DNA of 16,641 nucleotides from an uncultured Spartobacteria bacterium. Its GTDB lineage: Bacteria > Verrucomicrobiota > Verrucomicrobiia > Chthoniobacterales > UBA6821. This document shows positions 1 to 8,236 of this stretch, one piece after another (the stretch's first letter is position 1; each line of letters opens with the position of its first letter). The stretch lies in the NCBI GenBank assembly GCA_903831635.1, contig CAIKYN010000101.1, positions 1 through 16,641 on the forward strand. Reading direction: 5' to 3'. Under the pieces are notes generated by a model. It saw only the letters and a list, made by a program, of their open reading frames with translations. It did no database searches and was not told the origin of the DNA. Position numbers and translations under genes: made by a program.

Positions 1-3000
1 GGTTCCGGTGAAAACGAGGTTGTCCGATCCGCTCGGGGCACTGTTGGTGACGCTCACGATGAAGTTGGTCGATCCTCCCGTGATCACCGCATTGGTCCCG
101 GTGAAGGAGGTGGTCACCGGCCCAAGCTGCGAGACCAACTGGAGGTAGACGCTGTTGCTTGTATAGACGACCTGGTAGCCCGAGGGGATGTTCGTCGTTG
201 AGGCGAAGGTGCCGCTGATCGATCCATTCGTGTCGGTCAGGAAGGTGTAGATGGCATTGGTGAAGGAACCGGTGTTGAAGGAGAGAAGTCCACCCAGAGT
301 TGCGTTGCCGTTCACTGCGAGGAGGCTGCTTGAGTTATCACCCACACCACCAAGGAGGATATTCAGCGTGCCGCTCGTGATGTTGAGGCTGCCGATGGAG
401 AGGGTACCGACCGATCCTCCGGTTCCCGGAGTGATCGCTCCGCCACTGAGAGTGACAGCCGAGTTGGTCGCAAATCCGGTGCCCGTAAAGACTCCCCCGC
501 TCACGGTGATCGAGCCCGATCCGGTGTTGGTTCCCGTGAGCAGAAGTGTGCCGTTGGTGACTGCCGTGATGCCCGTGTAGCTATTGCTGCCGGAGAGAAT
601 GGTTGTACCGCTACCGAACTGATCGACCGTGCCGTTACCACTGATTGAGGAGGTCAGGGTGAAAGTATCGATCTGGTTGAAGTTCAATGTTCCACTTCCC
701 GATCCAAAGGCAATCGTCGGGGCCGTAACTGATCCAGCACCATCCGTTCCTCCCAGGGAACCTATGTTTACCGTGCCAATCGAACCAGCATTGGACGCTA
801 TCGCGATACCACTCACTGCAATCACGCTGCCACCGTTGGCCACCGTCAAGGTGCCATTGCCGGAATTACCAACAGTCAGCGCTTCACTGTTGCTCCACTG
901 AGAACCCGAATCGCCAACCGTCACCACGTTATTGGAAGAGGTATTGCTGTTGCCAATCCATCCGTTAATATCGCTTACTTTTCCTCCGTTCGAAATCACC
1001 AGTGAGTTACTCACGGTCTCATAGTTTCCTACGATGAGGTCACCAGAGTTGCCCCAGAGCGAGTTGCTACCACTTACCAACACCGAGTTGTTGGAGGAGG
1101 GCGTAGGTGAGGGAAAAGCTGTCACAAAACCATAACCAATGATTCCGTTGCTATTGAAGGCATGGGCCCCATTGGAGATCACGAGTGAATTGCCCGATCC
1201 GTCGCCTCCGACATAGAGGTTCCCTCCATTACTCCATGTCGTGTTGGTCCCGGATATCAAGACGAAGTTACTCGAAGCGGTGTCATTATATCCAATCCAC
1301 CCGTTAGAGTTCATCACTGACGCTCCACCATTGATCGTGAGGGAGTTGCTTGATCCATTGTATCCCACGTAGAGATCTAGCGCATTACTCAGCGTGGAGG
1401 AGGTTCCATTGACACTCGTGCCAGTTATTAACACCCAGTTATTGGAGGAATCTGTATCATATCCCAAGGTTGTACCTGTACCGTTACCCAATACGGAAAC
1501 GGTTGCGCCATTCGAAATAGTGAGCCCGTTAGCGCTTCCATAGAAACCCACGAAAAGATTGCCAGAATTGTTCCATAAGGATCCGGGGTCACTAACGAAT
1601 GCAATATTACTCCATCCAATGGGGTCAAAACCAATAAATCCATCCGAATTATTCATGTGAGCACCTCCCTTGACGAGCAGAATATTACTGCTACCACTCT
1701 TTCCCAACTGGAGCGGCGATGTGGTGGTTAGAGAGGATGGGGTGCCATTGTTATTGGTCCCGGTTAGAAGGATGGTATTGTTAGATGCTCCATTGGAGGC
1801 GCCAATGATAACATAACCACCAGCCGTTACGGATGCTCCGTTAGAAACGGTGAGCATGTTGTTATTAGCAAGGTAGCCGACAGTCAGGCCACCGGAATTG
1901 CTCCACTTGGAATTGAGGTCTGTCACCAAGGCTGTGTTACCATAAGAATTGGAACCGAACCCAACGTTGCCAATTGAGTCGGAAACTTTAGCTCCTCCAT
2001 TAATAATGAGCGAATTTCCATAACCTCCAAAACCGATATAAACCTGCTGTTTGGTAACCAAAGTCGAAGCATTGGAAGAGATGGGATCAACGCCGGTGAC
2101 CATCATTGAGTTGCTGAAGGAATCAGTCTGTCTGGCAAAATATGTATTGTACGAATAAACTTGAGCACCATTGGAAATAGTCAAAACGTTGCCACTGCCA
2201 TCATAACCGATCGTCAGGTAATTAGAATTGGTCCAAATAGCATTAGTTCCATTCACACATACTGAGTTGTTGGAGGCAGTTGAGTTGTTACCGATCGTTC
2301 CATTACTGTCAGAGGAGGATCCCCCGGTATCAATCTCCATACTGTTACTTACGCCACCATAGCCGACAAATAGTTGCCTGCATGCTAACTGGGAACCACC
2401 AGCAGCGATAGTGATGGAGTTGGATACGTCATTACTCTGATATCCAACAAAGGCATCATTGGTGCAGGTTACGATACCCCCATTGGTAATAATCAACTCA
2501 TTCTGGGATCCATTGGTTCCGACATAGAGCGAGGTAAGATTCGTGGTTGTTCCGTCAATGACAACAGGATCGCCGGAAATATCGGCGCCTACTTCAAGCG
2601 TGTTAAGGGTTAACCAAGCCTTCAGGGAATTGCTGGTAAGTGTAAAGTTCCAAACATTATTCCCTGCAACACTGATATCATTGGTCGCAAAATTTGTTTC
2701 CGATCCAAAGGTCATGATCGTGTAAACATTAGTGCCATAAAAATTCCCAAAATCAAAAACATCCGATACAGAGGAATTCGAAAAAGTTCCTGTAATGCCC
2801 AATTTCCCAATGCCCGGTGTAAGCGCAACGACTCCGTTGGAATTCCAATTAAAGCTAGTAACACTGGAGTTAGTCAAAAGATCCAAGGTTGCACTACTCC
2901 CAAAGCCACCAAGGGATAATGTTCCATTGCCAAGAGACTGATACATTGCGGCGACGTAAGTTCCAGATTGGATATAGGTGCCGCCAGAAACTGAATTAGT

Positions 3001-5031
3001 TCCTCCCATATAGAGTGTGCCTGAACCAGTCTGGACCAACGCACCTGAACCAGAGAACCTACCCAAATTAGTGAAATTCCCCGTCTCGGTGATGGTCGCA
3101 GTTGCTCCCGTTGAAATGGAGACAGCATTTGTTATCGATAAATCGGTCAGCGCTGAAAAAGTGGCATTGGAAGCAATGGTCAACTGTGCGGTTCCCAAAG
3201 CGTAATTATTGCTGATTGCAAGAGTCCCTCCGTACAAGAGTGAACCGCCTGAATAATTATTGGAAGCTGTAAGAGTCAACGTACCGCTTCCTGTGTCGAT
3301 AAGCTTACCTGAACCGTTGACTGCACCCAATAACGTTACAGCATAGTTTTCATCATTAAATGTGGAATTGGAAGCAAGAGAGATATTATTAGCAATGCAG
3401 AGATTCGTTAAAGCGAGCAACGATGTGTTGTTAGAGGCAAATGATAGACTGCCAGTTCCAAGAGCGTATGAATTACTGAGTCCTAAAGCTCCAGCGTTCA
3501 GTACAGTTCCTCCACTGTAACTATTACTGGCCGAAAGCGTCGTAGTTCCAGAAGCATTCTGCGTAAAGACCCCGCTCCCAACAAGGGATTCCGATATAAG
3601 TGCAGATCCCCTGTTCGTGAGCGTGTAACTCGTTGCATTCAGCGTTCCCGACCCAGCAATCGTTCCGTTACCCAGTGTCGCCGTACCTGCTGTCAGGCTG
3701 AACACATCATTGGTCAATACCCCTCCAGCGACGTTTAGTGATCCATTAGTCGCACCAAGAGCGTAGGCATTACTGACCACAAGCGTTCCTCCAGAGATCA
3801 AGGTTCCCGAGGTGTAGCTGTTACTCCCAGAGAGAATCAGTGACCCCGTACCGCGCATGGTGAGCGAACCGCTGCCAGACAGACTATTGCCAATCGTGAC
3901 CGAGGCGTTGGTGCTGTCGGTGAATCCCGCCAATGAACTTAGCGTCGCACTTCCTGAAAGGCCGTTATTCAGGGAGAAGTTGTTGTTGATATTGAGTGTT
4001 CCGTTATTAAGGCTACCCCCAGTGTAGGTAAACGTGCCGTTGGTCAGACTACTGCCGCCTAGATCAATGGTACCGCCACCAAGTGTTACCGCACCATTGC
4101 TCACACCCATAGTGCCTCCGTTGGTCAGATTCAGGCTACCGGCATTGACAAAGGTGCCTCCCGTGTAAGTGTCGCTTCCGGTCAGGAAGATCGTCCCGCT
4201 TCCAGTGATCAAGAGCGCTCCTATTCCTCCGATCGATCCGGAGTTGGTCCATGCATAACTGCTGGAGTTCAATGTCAGAGTCCTATTTCCTGAAATTGAG
4301 AAGTTGTTTGAGACAGTGAGGTTTCGAAGTGCAGCCACCGTTGCGTTGGAATTGACGCTTACTGATCCGCTGCCCAAGGCATTATTGTTACTGAGAGCTA
4401 ATGTTCCGGCATTCAATACCGTCCCACCCGAGTAGTTGTTACTCGCGGTCAGAGTGGTTGTGCCTGATCCCGAAAGAGTGAGCATGCCAGCATTAGTGAC
4501 AGCTCCATTCAGGACAAGCGATGCGTTGTTAGTGATGGCAAGATTCGTGGCCAAGGAAACCACACAATTGATGCTCAGGAATTCGTTTCCCGAATTAGTA
4601 AGTCCTATGAAAGAACTGTTTGCAGTATTGGTAAAAACAAGCGTTCCCTGACCAAGTGACCCCACGGAATTTCCAACCGTAAAGGACCCGCTACCAGCGG
4701 TGTCATTGAGATAATTGAGATAAACCGTTGATGGATTGGAAAAACTTCCCGTAGTGTTGGTGAACACTGCTCCATTACTTGCACCAAGCGTGGGTGTAGA
4801 CCAGTTGGTGGCATTGAAGGAGGCACCATTAGTTGTCCAGTTGGTCGTGCCTGAATTCGTCGTCCATCCCCCAGCAGTGTTCGTATTTGTAACAGAAATC
4901 GGGCCTTGGGGTAGACCAGCCGTAACCTTGCTCTGAATCAATCCAAAGAGATTCAATAGAGCAAAAATACCCAGAAGCTTGCCAATACGAGAGGCTTTTG
5001 ATCGATATTTTCTATCGTTATTGAGATTCAT
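1..5031 (-). CDS. Giant autotransporter-type repeat surface protein (3' end beyond window)
   Basis: One minus-strand frame stays open for 1,677 codons from the ATG at 5031 to the window edge, so the C-terminus is missing. Residues 1-18 are basic and residues 19-38 are hydrophobic and end in VTA, which fits a Sec signal peptide. The rest is poor in charged residues and rich in N, S, T and G. Residues about 180-695 carry PATR repeats (autotransporter-associated beta strand), with the pattern GSGTxTLTxSNxYSGGTxLxxGTLxLSN. Residues about 830-1420 carry repeats of the T5SS/PEP-CTERM-associated type, with the pattern LYVGxxGSxNSLxIxNGAxVxxxxGxIGY. A further PATR unit lies at about 1475-1535, followed by a beta-rich Ig-like stretch at the edge. 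I infer a beta-helical passenger displayed or secreted at the outer membrane. The anchor (beta-barrel or sorting tail) would lie off-window, and the ligand is unknown. No clear Shine-Dalgarno precedes the ATG. Short plus-strand ORFs opposite are shadows. Confidence 0.88.
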   Translation of the reverse strand, partial: MNLNNDRKYRSKASRIGKLLGIFALLNLFGLIQSKVTAGLPQGPISVTNTNTAGGWTTNSGTTNWTTNGASFNATNWSTPTLGASNGAVFTNTTGSFSNPSTVYLNYLNDTAGSGSFTVGNSVGSLGQGTLVFTNTANSSFIGLTNSGNEFLSINCVVSLATNLAITNNASLVLNGAVTNAGMLTLSGSGTTTLTASNNYSGGTVLNAGTLALSNNNALGSGSVSVNSNATVAALRNLTVSNNFSISGNRTLTLNSSSYAWTNSGSIGGIGALLITGSGTIFLTGSDTYTGGTFVNAGSLNLTNGGTMGVSNGAVTLGGGTIDLGGSSLTNGTFTYTGGSLNNGTLNINNNFSLNNGLSGSATLSSLAGFTDSTNASVTIGNSLSGSGSLTMRGTGSLILSGSNSYTSGTLISGGTLVVSNAYALGATNGSLNVAGGVLTNDVFSLTAGTATLGNGTIAGSGTLNATSYTLTNRGSALISESLVGSGVFTQNASGTTTLSASNSYSGGTVLNAGALGLSNSYALGTGSLSFASNNTSLLALTNLCIANNISLASNSTFNDENYAVTLLGAVNGSGKLIDTGSGTLTLTASNNYSGGSLLYGGTLAISNNYALGTAQLTIASNATFSALTDLSITNAVSISTGATATITETGNFTNLGRFSGSGALVQTGSGTLYMGGTNSVSGGTYIQSGTYVAAMYQSLGNGTLSLGGFGSSATLDLLTNSSVTSFNWNSNGVVALTPGIGKLGITGTFSNSSVSDVFDFGNFYGTNVYTIMTFGSETNFATNDISVAGNNVWNFTLTSNSLKAWLTLNTLEVGADISGDPVVIDGTTTNLTSLYVGTNGSQNELIITNGGIVTCTNDAFVGYQSNDVSNSITIAAGGSQLACRQLFVGYGGVSNSMEIDTGGSSSDSNGTIGNNSTASNNSVCVNGTNAIWTNSNYLTIGYDGSGNVLTISNGAQVYSYNTYFARQTDSFSNSMMVTGVDPISSNASTLVTKQQVYIGFGGYGNSLIINGGAKVSDSIGNVGFGSNSYGNTALVTDLNSKWSNSGGLTVGYLANNNMLTVSNGASVTAGGYVIIGASNGASNNTILLTGTNNNGTPSSLTTTSPLQLGKSGSSNILLVKGGAHMNNSDGFIGFDPIGWSNIAFVSDPGSLWNNSGNLFVGFYGSANGLTISNGATVSVLGNGTGTTLGYDTDSSNNWVLITGTSVNGTSSTLSNALDLYVGYNGSSNSLTINGGASVMNSNGWIGYNDTASSNFVLISGTNTTWSNGGNLYVGGDGSGNSLVISNGAHAFNSNGIIGYGFVTAFPSPTPSSNNSVLVSGSNSLWGNSGDLIVGNYETVSNSLVISNGGKVSDINGWIGNSNTSSNNVVTVGDSGSQWSNSEALTVGNSGNGTLTVANGGSVIAVSGIAIASNAGSIGTVNIGSLGGTDGAGSVTAPTIAFGSGSGTLNFNQIDTFTLTSSISGNGTVDQFGSGTTILSGSNSYTGITAVTNGTLLLTGTNTGSGSITVSGGVFTGTGFATNSAVTLSGGAITPGTGGSVGTLSIGSLNITSGTLNILLGGVGDNSSSLLAVNGNATLGGLLSFNTGSFTNAIYTFLTDTNGSISGTFASTTNIPSGYQVVYTSNSVYLQLVSQLGPVTTSFTGTNAVITGGSTNFIVSVTNSAPSGSDNLVFTGT
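430..610 (-). repeat. C-terminal PATR unit and end-of-passenger segment
   Basis: One further PATR unit (GSGTTILSGSNSYTG, then TNGTLLLTGTN) follows the T5SS block. After it come the family's typical closing features: AVTLSGGAITPG, then a long beta-rich segment ending in a YTFLTDTNGSISGTF-like stretch. This repeats the layout seen at residues about 690-830, where a first passenger-like unit appears to end. Confidence 0.6.
770..2540 (-). repeat. T5SS/PEP-CTERM-associated repeat block
   Basis: About eleven degenerate units of roughly 50 residues. Each has a Trp- or Ser/Asn-rich lead (for example TTWSNGGN), then L-[YFTI]-VG, a GSGNSL-[TV]-I-[ST]-NGA core, and a closing GxIGY/GxIGN. The clearest copies are near 1180-1240, 1320-1380, 1530-1570 and 1850-1910. 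I assign the repeat type by motif memory of the T5SS/PEP-CTERM-associated family; a profile search was not possible here. It lies between two PATR-bearing segments of the same protein. Confidence 0.7.
2955..4500 (-). repeat. PATR repeat block 1 of the giant surface protein
   Basis: About six imperfect units of the autotransporter-associated beta-strand repeat. Each has a GSGTxxLTxSNxYSGG core followed about 10 residues later by GTLxLSNxxALG. Cores lie near 4430-4500, 4150-4220, 3780-3860, 3470-3560, 3200-3300 and 2955-3040. In this protein family such units stack as rungs of a beta-helix. The spacing is not uniform, because extra STN-rich segments of 50-60 residues separate the cores. Confidence 0.75.
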
Positions 5032-5243
5032 GATTTTATAAATAGGCCCGCTGATCGATGTGGATGGAGTTGAATGCCTTGGTATGCGTGTAAATGATTC
5101 GTCTCCAGAAGAAGACAAAACGACGTGATCGTTAAACTGCAACCCAACACATTTATTCAAAGTAAGTGACAAAAGCAATCTCATCGAGTAGTCTGAACGA
5201 GATTCTTGGGCGAGGGCCCTTTGATGGAAAATCCGTAGCTTTT
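5032..5243. other. Gene-free leader of the giant surface protein gene
   Basis: About 210 bp upstream of the ATG at 5031. It must hold the promoter of the surface protein gene unless that gene is read through from nnr. On the minus strand there are only weak promoter-like hexamers (a TTGCTT with an AT-rich stretch 17 bp later). The last bases before the ATG are AT-rich. No terminator hairpin with a T-tract and no second ORF of note were seen. Confidence 0.35.
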
Positions 5244-5390
5244 CTAGAACTTAGCTCCTGCCGACCAGTAGATTCTCAGCGAGGTGATATTCTGGTTCTT
5301 AGCATCCGCATTTAAGAAAAAGGACGTGTTCCATTTCTTCTTGAACTCAATGGTCACACCTACACCCGTGTAGAGCGTTTGTATCCCATT
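5244..5390 (-). pseudogene. C-terminal remnant of an outer-membrane beta-barrel (autotransporter-like)
   Basis: Directly after the nnr stop, and in the same frame, 48 codons run to a TAG at 5244. The translation begins NGIQTLYTGVGVTIEF, continues through a KKKWN turn and ends ITSLRIYWSAGAKF. Alternating hydrophobic and polar residues, a short charged turn and a terminal phenylalanine are typical of the last strands of autotransporter or other outer-membrane barrels. The body of the gene is missing and there is no credible start: only a GTG inside the strand could be used. I read it as the 3' stump of a deleted barrel gene. It could instead be a very short unrecognised gene. Confidence 0.55.
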
Positions 5391-6866
5391 TCAACACTTG
5401 CAGTTCCTGAGGGATTGAAAGGCTAACCCAAGGCGATGAATCACCGAGGTGGCCGAGAGGGATTCCTGGGAATCAGAGCCGTTGAATATCGCGATCTCTG
5501 CGGCACGTCCGCAGAGCCAGGCTCCAAGGATTGCTGCCTCACGGGGGGATTTCCCTGATCCCATCAGTGCCGCTGTGACACCGGTCAGGACATCACCCAT
5601 TCCCCCGCTCCCCATGCCTGGATTGCCGGTGCTGTTGAATACCGGAGGCATTCCCTCCTCTGCAATAATCGTTCTGGATCCTTTGAGTAGAAGGGTGATC
5701 GGATACTTCTGAGTAAACTCTGTGGCCCACTCCCGACGGGTCTTCCCCACTCTGGGGCAGAGACGCTCCATCTCACCGGGATGAGGTGTGAGAAGACGGG
5801 GACCGGCACACTGCGCTAGGAGTGCGGGGTCAGAGGCCACAGCATTCAAAGCATCGGCATCGACAACACAAGGAATCCGACTCTCTCGAACCAGTCTCCT
5901 CAACTCCTCATGGTACTCAGGCCCAAGACCTGGGCCGAGCGCCAGGACATCGAGTTTGTCAGTCGGTATTTCGGAGTAGGAAGCAATCCGCTGAACCATG
6001 ACCTCCGGGATGCAGGTAGCGGCAAGAAGGTCGTGACAATCTGGCAGTGCATAGAGGGTCACAAGGCCTCCACCGGCATGAACCGCCGCTGAGGAACAAA
6101 GCCTCGCCGCACCGAGGAAGCCCAACGATCCAGCAAGGATGCCGATGTTTCCATAGGTCCCTTTGTAGGAATCGAAGTTCCGGGTTGGGAGGAGCGATCG
6201 GAGTGCTATTGATGTGGAAATACTTGCTGAATCGCCGCCCGCAATGGTGACTCCTGGCAGCTCCACCAAGGCGAGTCGACCCACGACAGGTGTCGCGGTA
6301 TCAGCAAGCAAGGCGGTTTTCACGGCACCGAGAGTCACCGTGAGATCAGCCTGCACGCACTCTCCGGGAATCTCTCCGGATGAGGCATCCAATCCGGAAG
6401 GAAGATCCACGGCCACGGTAAACCCCCCGGATTTGCTCCGCAGTGCATTCAACTCAGAAATCAGATCTTTAGTCGTTCCTCGCGGAACGCCAACGGAACC
6501 GATGCCCAATAATGCATCGATGAGGAGAATCTGTTCGCCGGGAATCGGAGTGACAAACGAGACAATCTCCCCACCCTGGAGTGATCGAAGATGCCTCAGG
6601 GGGAGCTCAGCCATATCCGACTCGGGCGCAGATAGGCGTATCAGCACCCTCCATCCCCATGAGATAAGATGCCTGGCAACCACAAGGCCATCGCCACCAT
6701 TGTTACCCCTTCCGCAGTAAAGCACGGCGGTGCCGGGCTCCGGAAAAAACTCTCCGATGCACCGCGCGATCCCCTCACCCGCAACCTCCATCAGCCCCTC
6801 GGGAGTGGCTCCATTTCTGAAAGCCTCCTCCTCCACTGCTTTCATCTGGAATGGAGTGATGATCAT
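5391..6866 (-). CDS. nnr: Bifunctional ADP/ATP-dependent NAD(P)H-hydrate dehydratase / NAD(P)H-hydrate epimerase
   Basis: A 491-residue fusion of the two nicotinamide repair enzymes, which act in the cytoplasm on hydrated NADH/NADPH. The N-terminal epimerase domain (about 1-215) has GRGNNGGDG at 52-60, IDALLG at 116-121 and VDLPSGLD at 153-160. The C-terminal ribokinase-like dehydratase domain (about 230-480) has VDADALN at 335-341, TPHPGEM at 360-366 and the signature GNPGMGSGGMGDVLTG at 414-429. Length and order match the fused bacterial form. The ATG start has no clear Shine-Dalgarno. The gene lies downstream of ispH in the same direction but across a 156-bp gap holding an inverted repeat, so co-transcription is uncertain. 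Its last residues (RNCKC) directly abut a barrel remnant and may have been altered by that junction. Confidence 0.95.
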   Translation of the reverse strand: MIITPFQMKAVEEEAFRNGATPEGLMEVAGEGIARCIGEFFPEPGTAVLYCGRGNNGGDGLVVARHLISWGWRVLIRLSAPESDMAELPLRHLRSLQGGEIVSFVTPIPGEQILLIDALLGIGSVGVPRGTTKDLISELNALRSKSGGFTVAVDLPSGLDASSGEIPGECVQADLTVTLGAVKTALLADTATPVVGRLALVELPGVTIAGGDSASISTSIALRSLLPTRNFDSYKGTYGNIGILAGSLGFLGAARLCSSAAVHAGGGLVTLYALPDCHDLLAATCIPEVMVQRIASYSEIPTDKLDVLALGPGLGPEYHEELRRLVRESRIPCVVDADALNAVASDPALLAQCAGPRLLTPHPGEMERLCPRVGKTRREWATEFTQKYPITLLLKGSRTIIAEEGMPPVFNSTGNPGMGSGGMGDVLTGVTAALMGSGKSPREAAILGAWLCGRAAEIAIFNGSDSQESLSATSVIHRLGLAFQSLRNCKC

Positions 6867-6883
6867 ACAGGGTGAAGAAGATT

Positions 6884-7013
6884 AGTCGCGCGGAGACGCA
6901 GAGACCGCAGATGGGATAGAGATAATCCTTTCATTGGGGCCATGCCTTCTCGGTGTTTAAGGAAACTGATGACAAGGTTCATTCTCAGCGCCTCTGCGTC
7001 TCTGCGCGAGACT
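6884..7013. repeat. 130-bp inverted-repeat element of the CGCAGAGACGCAGAG class
   Basis: Left arm 6884-6903 (AGTCGCGCGGAGACGCAGAG) and right arm 6992-7013 are near-perfect inverted copies, differing by a small indel and one substitution. About 88 bp between them contain no gene. The element fills nearly the whole gap between ispH and nnr. Intergenic elements with GCAGAGACGCAGAG arms are, from memory, common in several bacterial genomes, and I infer a dispersed non-coding repeat. Transcribed, it would fold into a long hairpin that could attenuate or stabilise the mRNA between the two genes. Confidence 0.7.
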
Positions 7014-7022
7014 TTCTTAAAT

Positions 7023-8228
7023 TCAGGCGCTGGGGAGAGTTTCTCCACGAAGGTCTAGCACCCGAAGCATGACCTCCTCGATGAGGTTATTAGGACAGGA
7101 AGCACCCGCTGTGATACCAATCCGGGCCTCCACTCCTTGCGCGGGGAGCCAAGGGACTGAGGATGAGATCTCCCTCTTCTCGTGCAGATCGAAGTGACGG
7201 ATCAGGCCGCTATTCTCAAGGCACTCTTGATTCCGGATGAAGTAGGTAGGAACAAGCTGCTCACCCATCTCGGCAAGATGGGTGGTGTTGGAGCTGTTAT
7301 AGCCCCCCACCACGAGCAGGAGATCCAGCGATTGGTTCAAGAGTTCCTTGAGCGCATCCTGACGTTCCTGCGTCGCACCGCAGATGGTGTCGAACAAGCG
7401 GAAGTTCAAGGCACTCCCATCACGCTCTGTAATGGCGGCCTTCAGTTTCCTCTGCACGGCTTCGGTCTCCTCGCGCAGCATGGTGGTCTGGTTGGCAACT
7501 CCGATCCGTTGCAGATGAAGATCAGGATCGAATCCCTCGGAGAAGCGGCCGTCGAACTCACGGAGAAAATCCTCCTTGTTGACCTTACCCAGGAGGAAGT
7601 CGCAGACACGGTCGGTCTCCTCAAGGTTCAGGACGATCAGGTAACGCCCGTTGCCTGTGCCGAGGGCGCGCGAGGCCGTGGCGCGGGTCTCCTCATGGGA
7701 GGCCTTGCCATGGATGATGGAGGTGACCTCCTCAGAGGCGTTCTGCCGGACGCGCTTCCAAACGCTCATCACATCGCCACAGGTAGTATCGACAATATGG
7801 CAGCCGTGACGCTTGATCTCCTCAACCAGAGGAACTGTCGCGCCGAAGGCGGGGACGATCACGACATCCTCCGGCCCAAGATCCTCGACATGGGGTCGAC
7901 CTAATTCATCGAGGAGATTCCTGATCCCGAGGGCGGCGATCTGGACATTCACCTCGGGGTTATGAATGATCTCCCCGATCAGAAAAAGGCGGGCTTGGGG
8001 GAATACCTTGCGCGCTGCATAGGCAAGATCGATGGCGCGCTCGACGCCATAGCAGAAGCCAAACTGCTTGGCCAAGCGGAGGGTTGTTTTCCCAACCTGG
8101 AGAACGGATCCCTCGGCACGCACTCTCTCGACGAGAGTGCTGTGGTAGTGATGCTCGACCTGCTCCTGCACCCGAGCCATCACCTCCGGAGTCCGGAGGT
8201 TCACTTTGGGTGTGGGAGCGACGCTCAC
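7023..8228 (-). CDS. ispH: 4-hydroxy-3-methylbut-2-enyl diphosphate reductase (long form)
   Basis: Last enzyme of the methylerythritol phosphate pathway. It reduces HMBPP to isopentenyl and dimethylallyl diphosphate using a [4Fe-4S] cluster. The three cluster cysteines are visible in FGFCYGVERA (Cys59), VDTTCGDV (Cys150) and TICGATQERQDA (about Cys282). EIIHNPEVN, GKASHEET, GGYNSSNT and TAGASCPNNLIEEV are the usual substrate-pocket segments. At 401 residues it belongs to the longer form known from cyanobacteria and plants rather than the roughly 315-residue E. coli type. The start is a GTG only 8 bp after the stop of the transpeptidase gene, with no clear Shine-Dalgarno. An ATG at codon 17 is an alternative. 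The two genes are probably co-transcribed. Confidence 0.96.
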   Translation of the reverse strand: MSVAPTPKVNLRTPEVMARVQEQVEHHYHSTLVERVRAEGSVLQVGKTTLRLAKQFGFCYGVERAIDLAYAARKVFPQARLFLIGEIIHNPEVNVQIAALGIRNLLDELGRPHVEDLGPEDVVIVPAFGATVPLVEEIKRHGCHIVDTTCGDVMSVWKRVRQNASEEVTSIIHGKASHEETRATASRALGTGNGRYLIVLNLEETDRVCDFLLGKVNKEDFLREFDGRFSEGFDPDLHLQRIGVANQTTMLREETEAVQRKLKAAITERDGSALNFRLFDTICGATQERQDALKELLNQSLDLLLVVGGYNSSNTTHLAEMGEQLVPTYFIRNQECLENSGLIRHFDLHEKREISSSVPWLPAQGVEARIGITAGASCPNNLIEEVMLRVLDLRGETLPSA

Positions 8229-8236
8229 AAGGGGGA

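Noticed and set aside
251..4936. Several plus-strand ORFs of 60-109 codons in the first 5 kb
   Set aside because: They lie opposite the single 1,677-codon minus-strand frame, have low-complexity valine/proline-rich translations that mirror the repeats, and show no domain.
7182..7904. 240-codon plus-strand ORF
   Set aside because: It lies antisense to ispH, whose frame has all the family motifs; the ORF has no recognisable domain.
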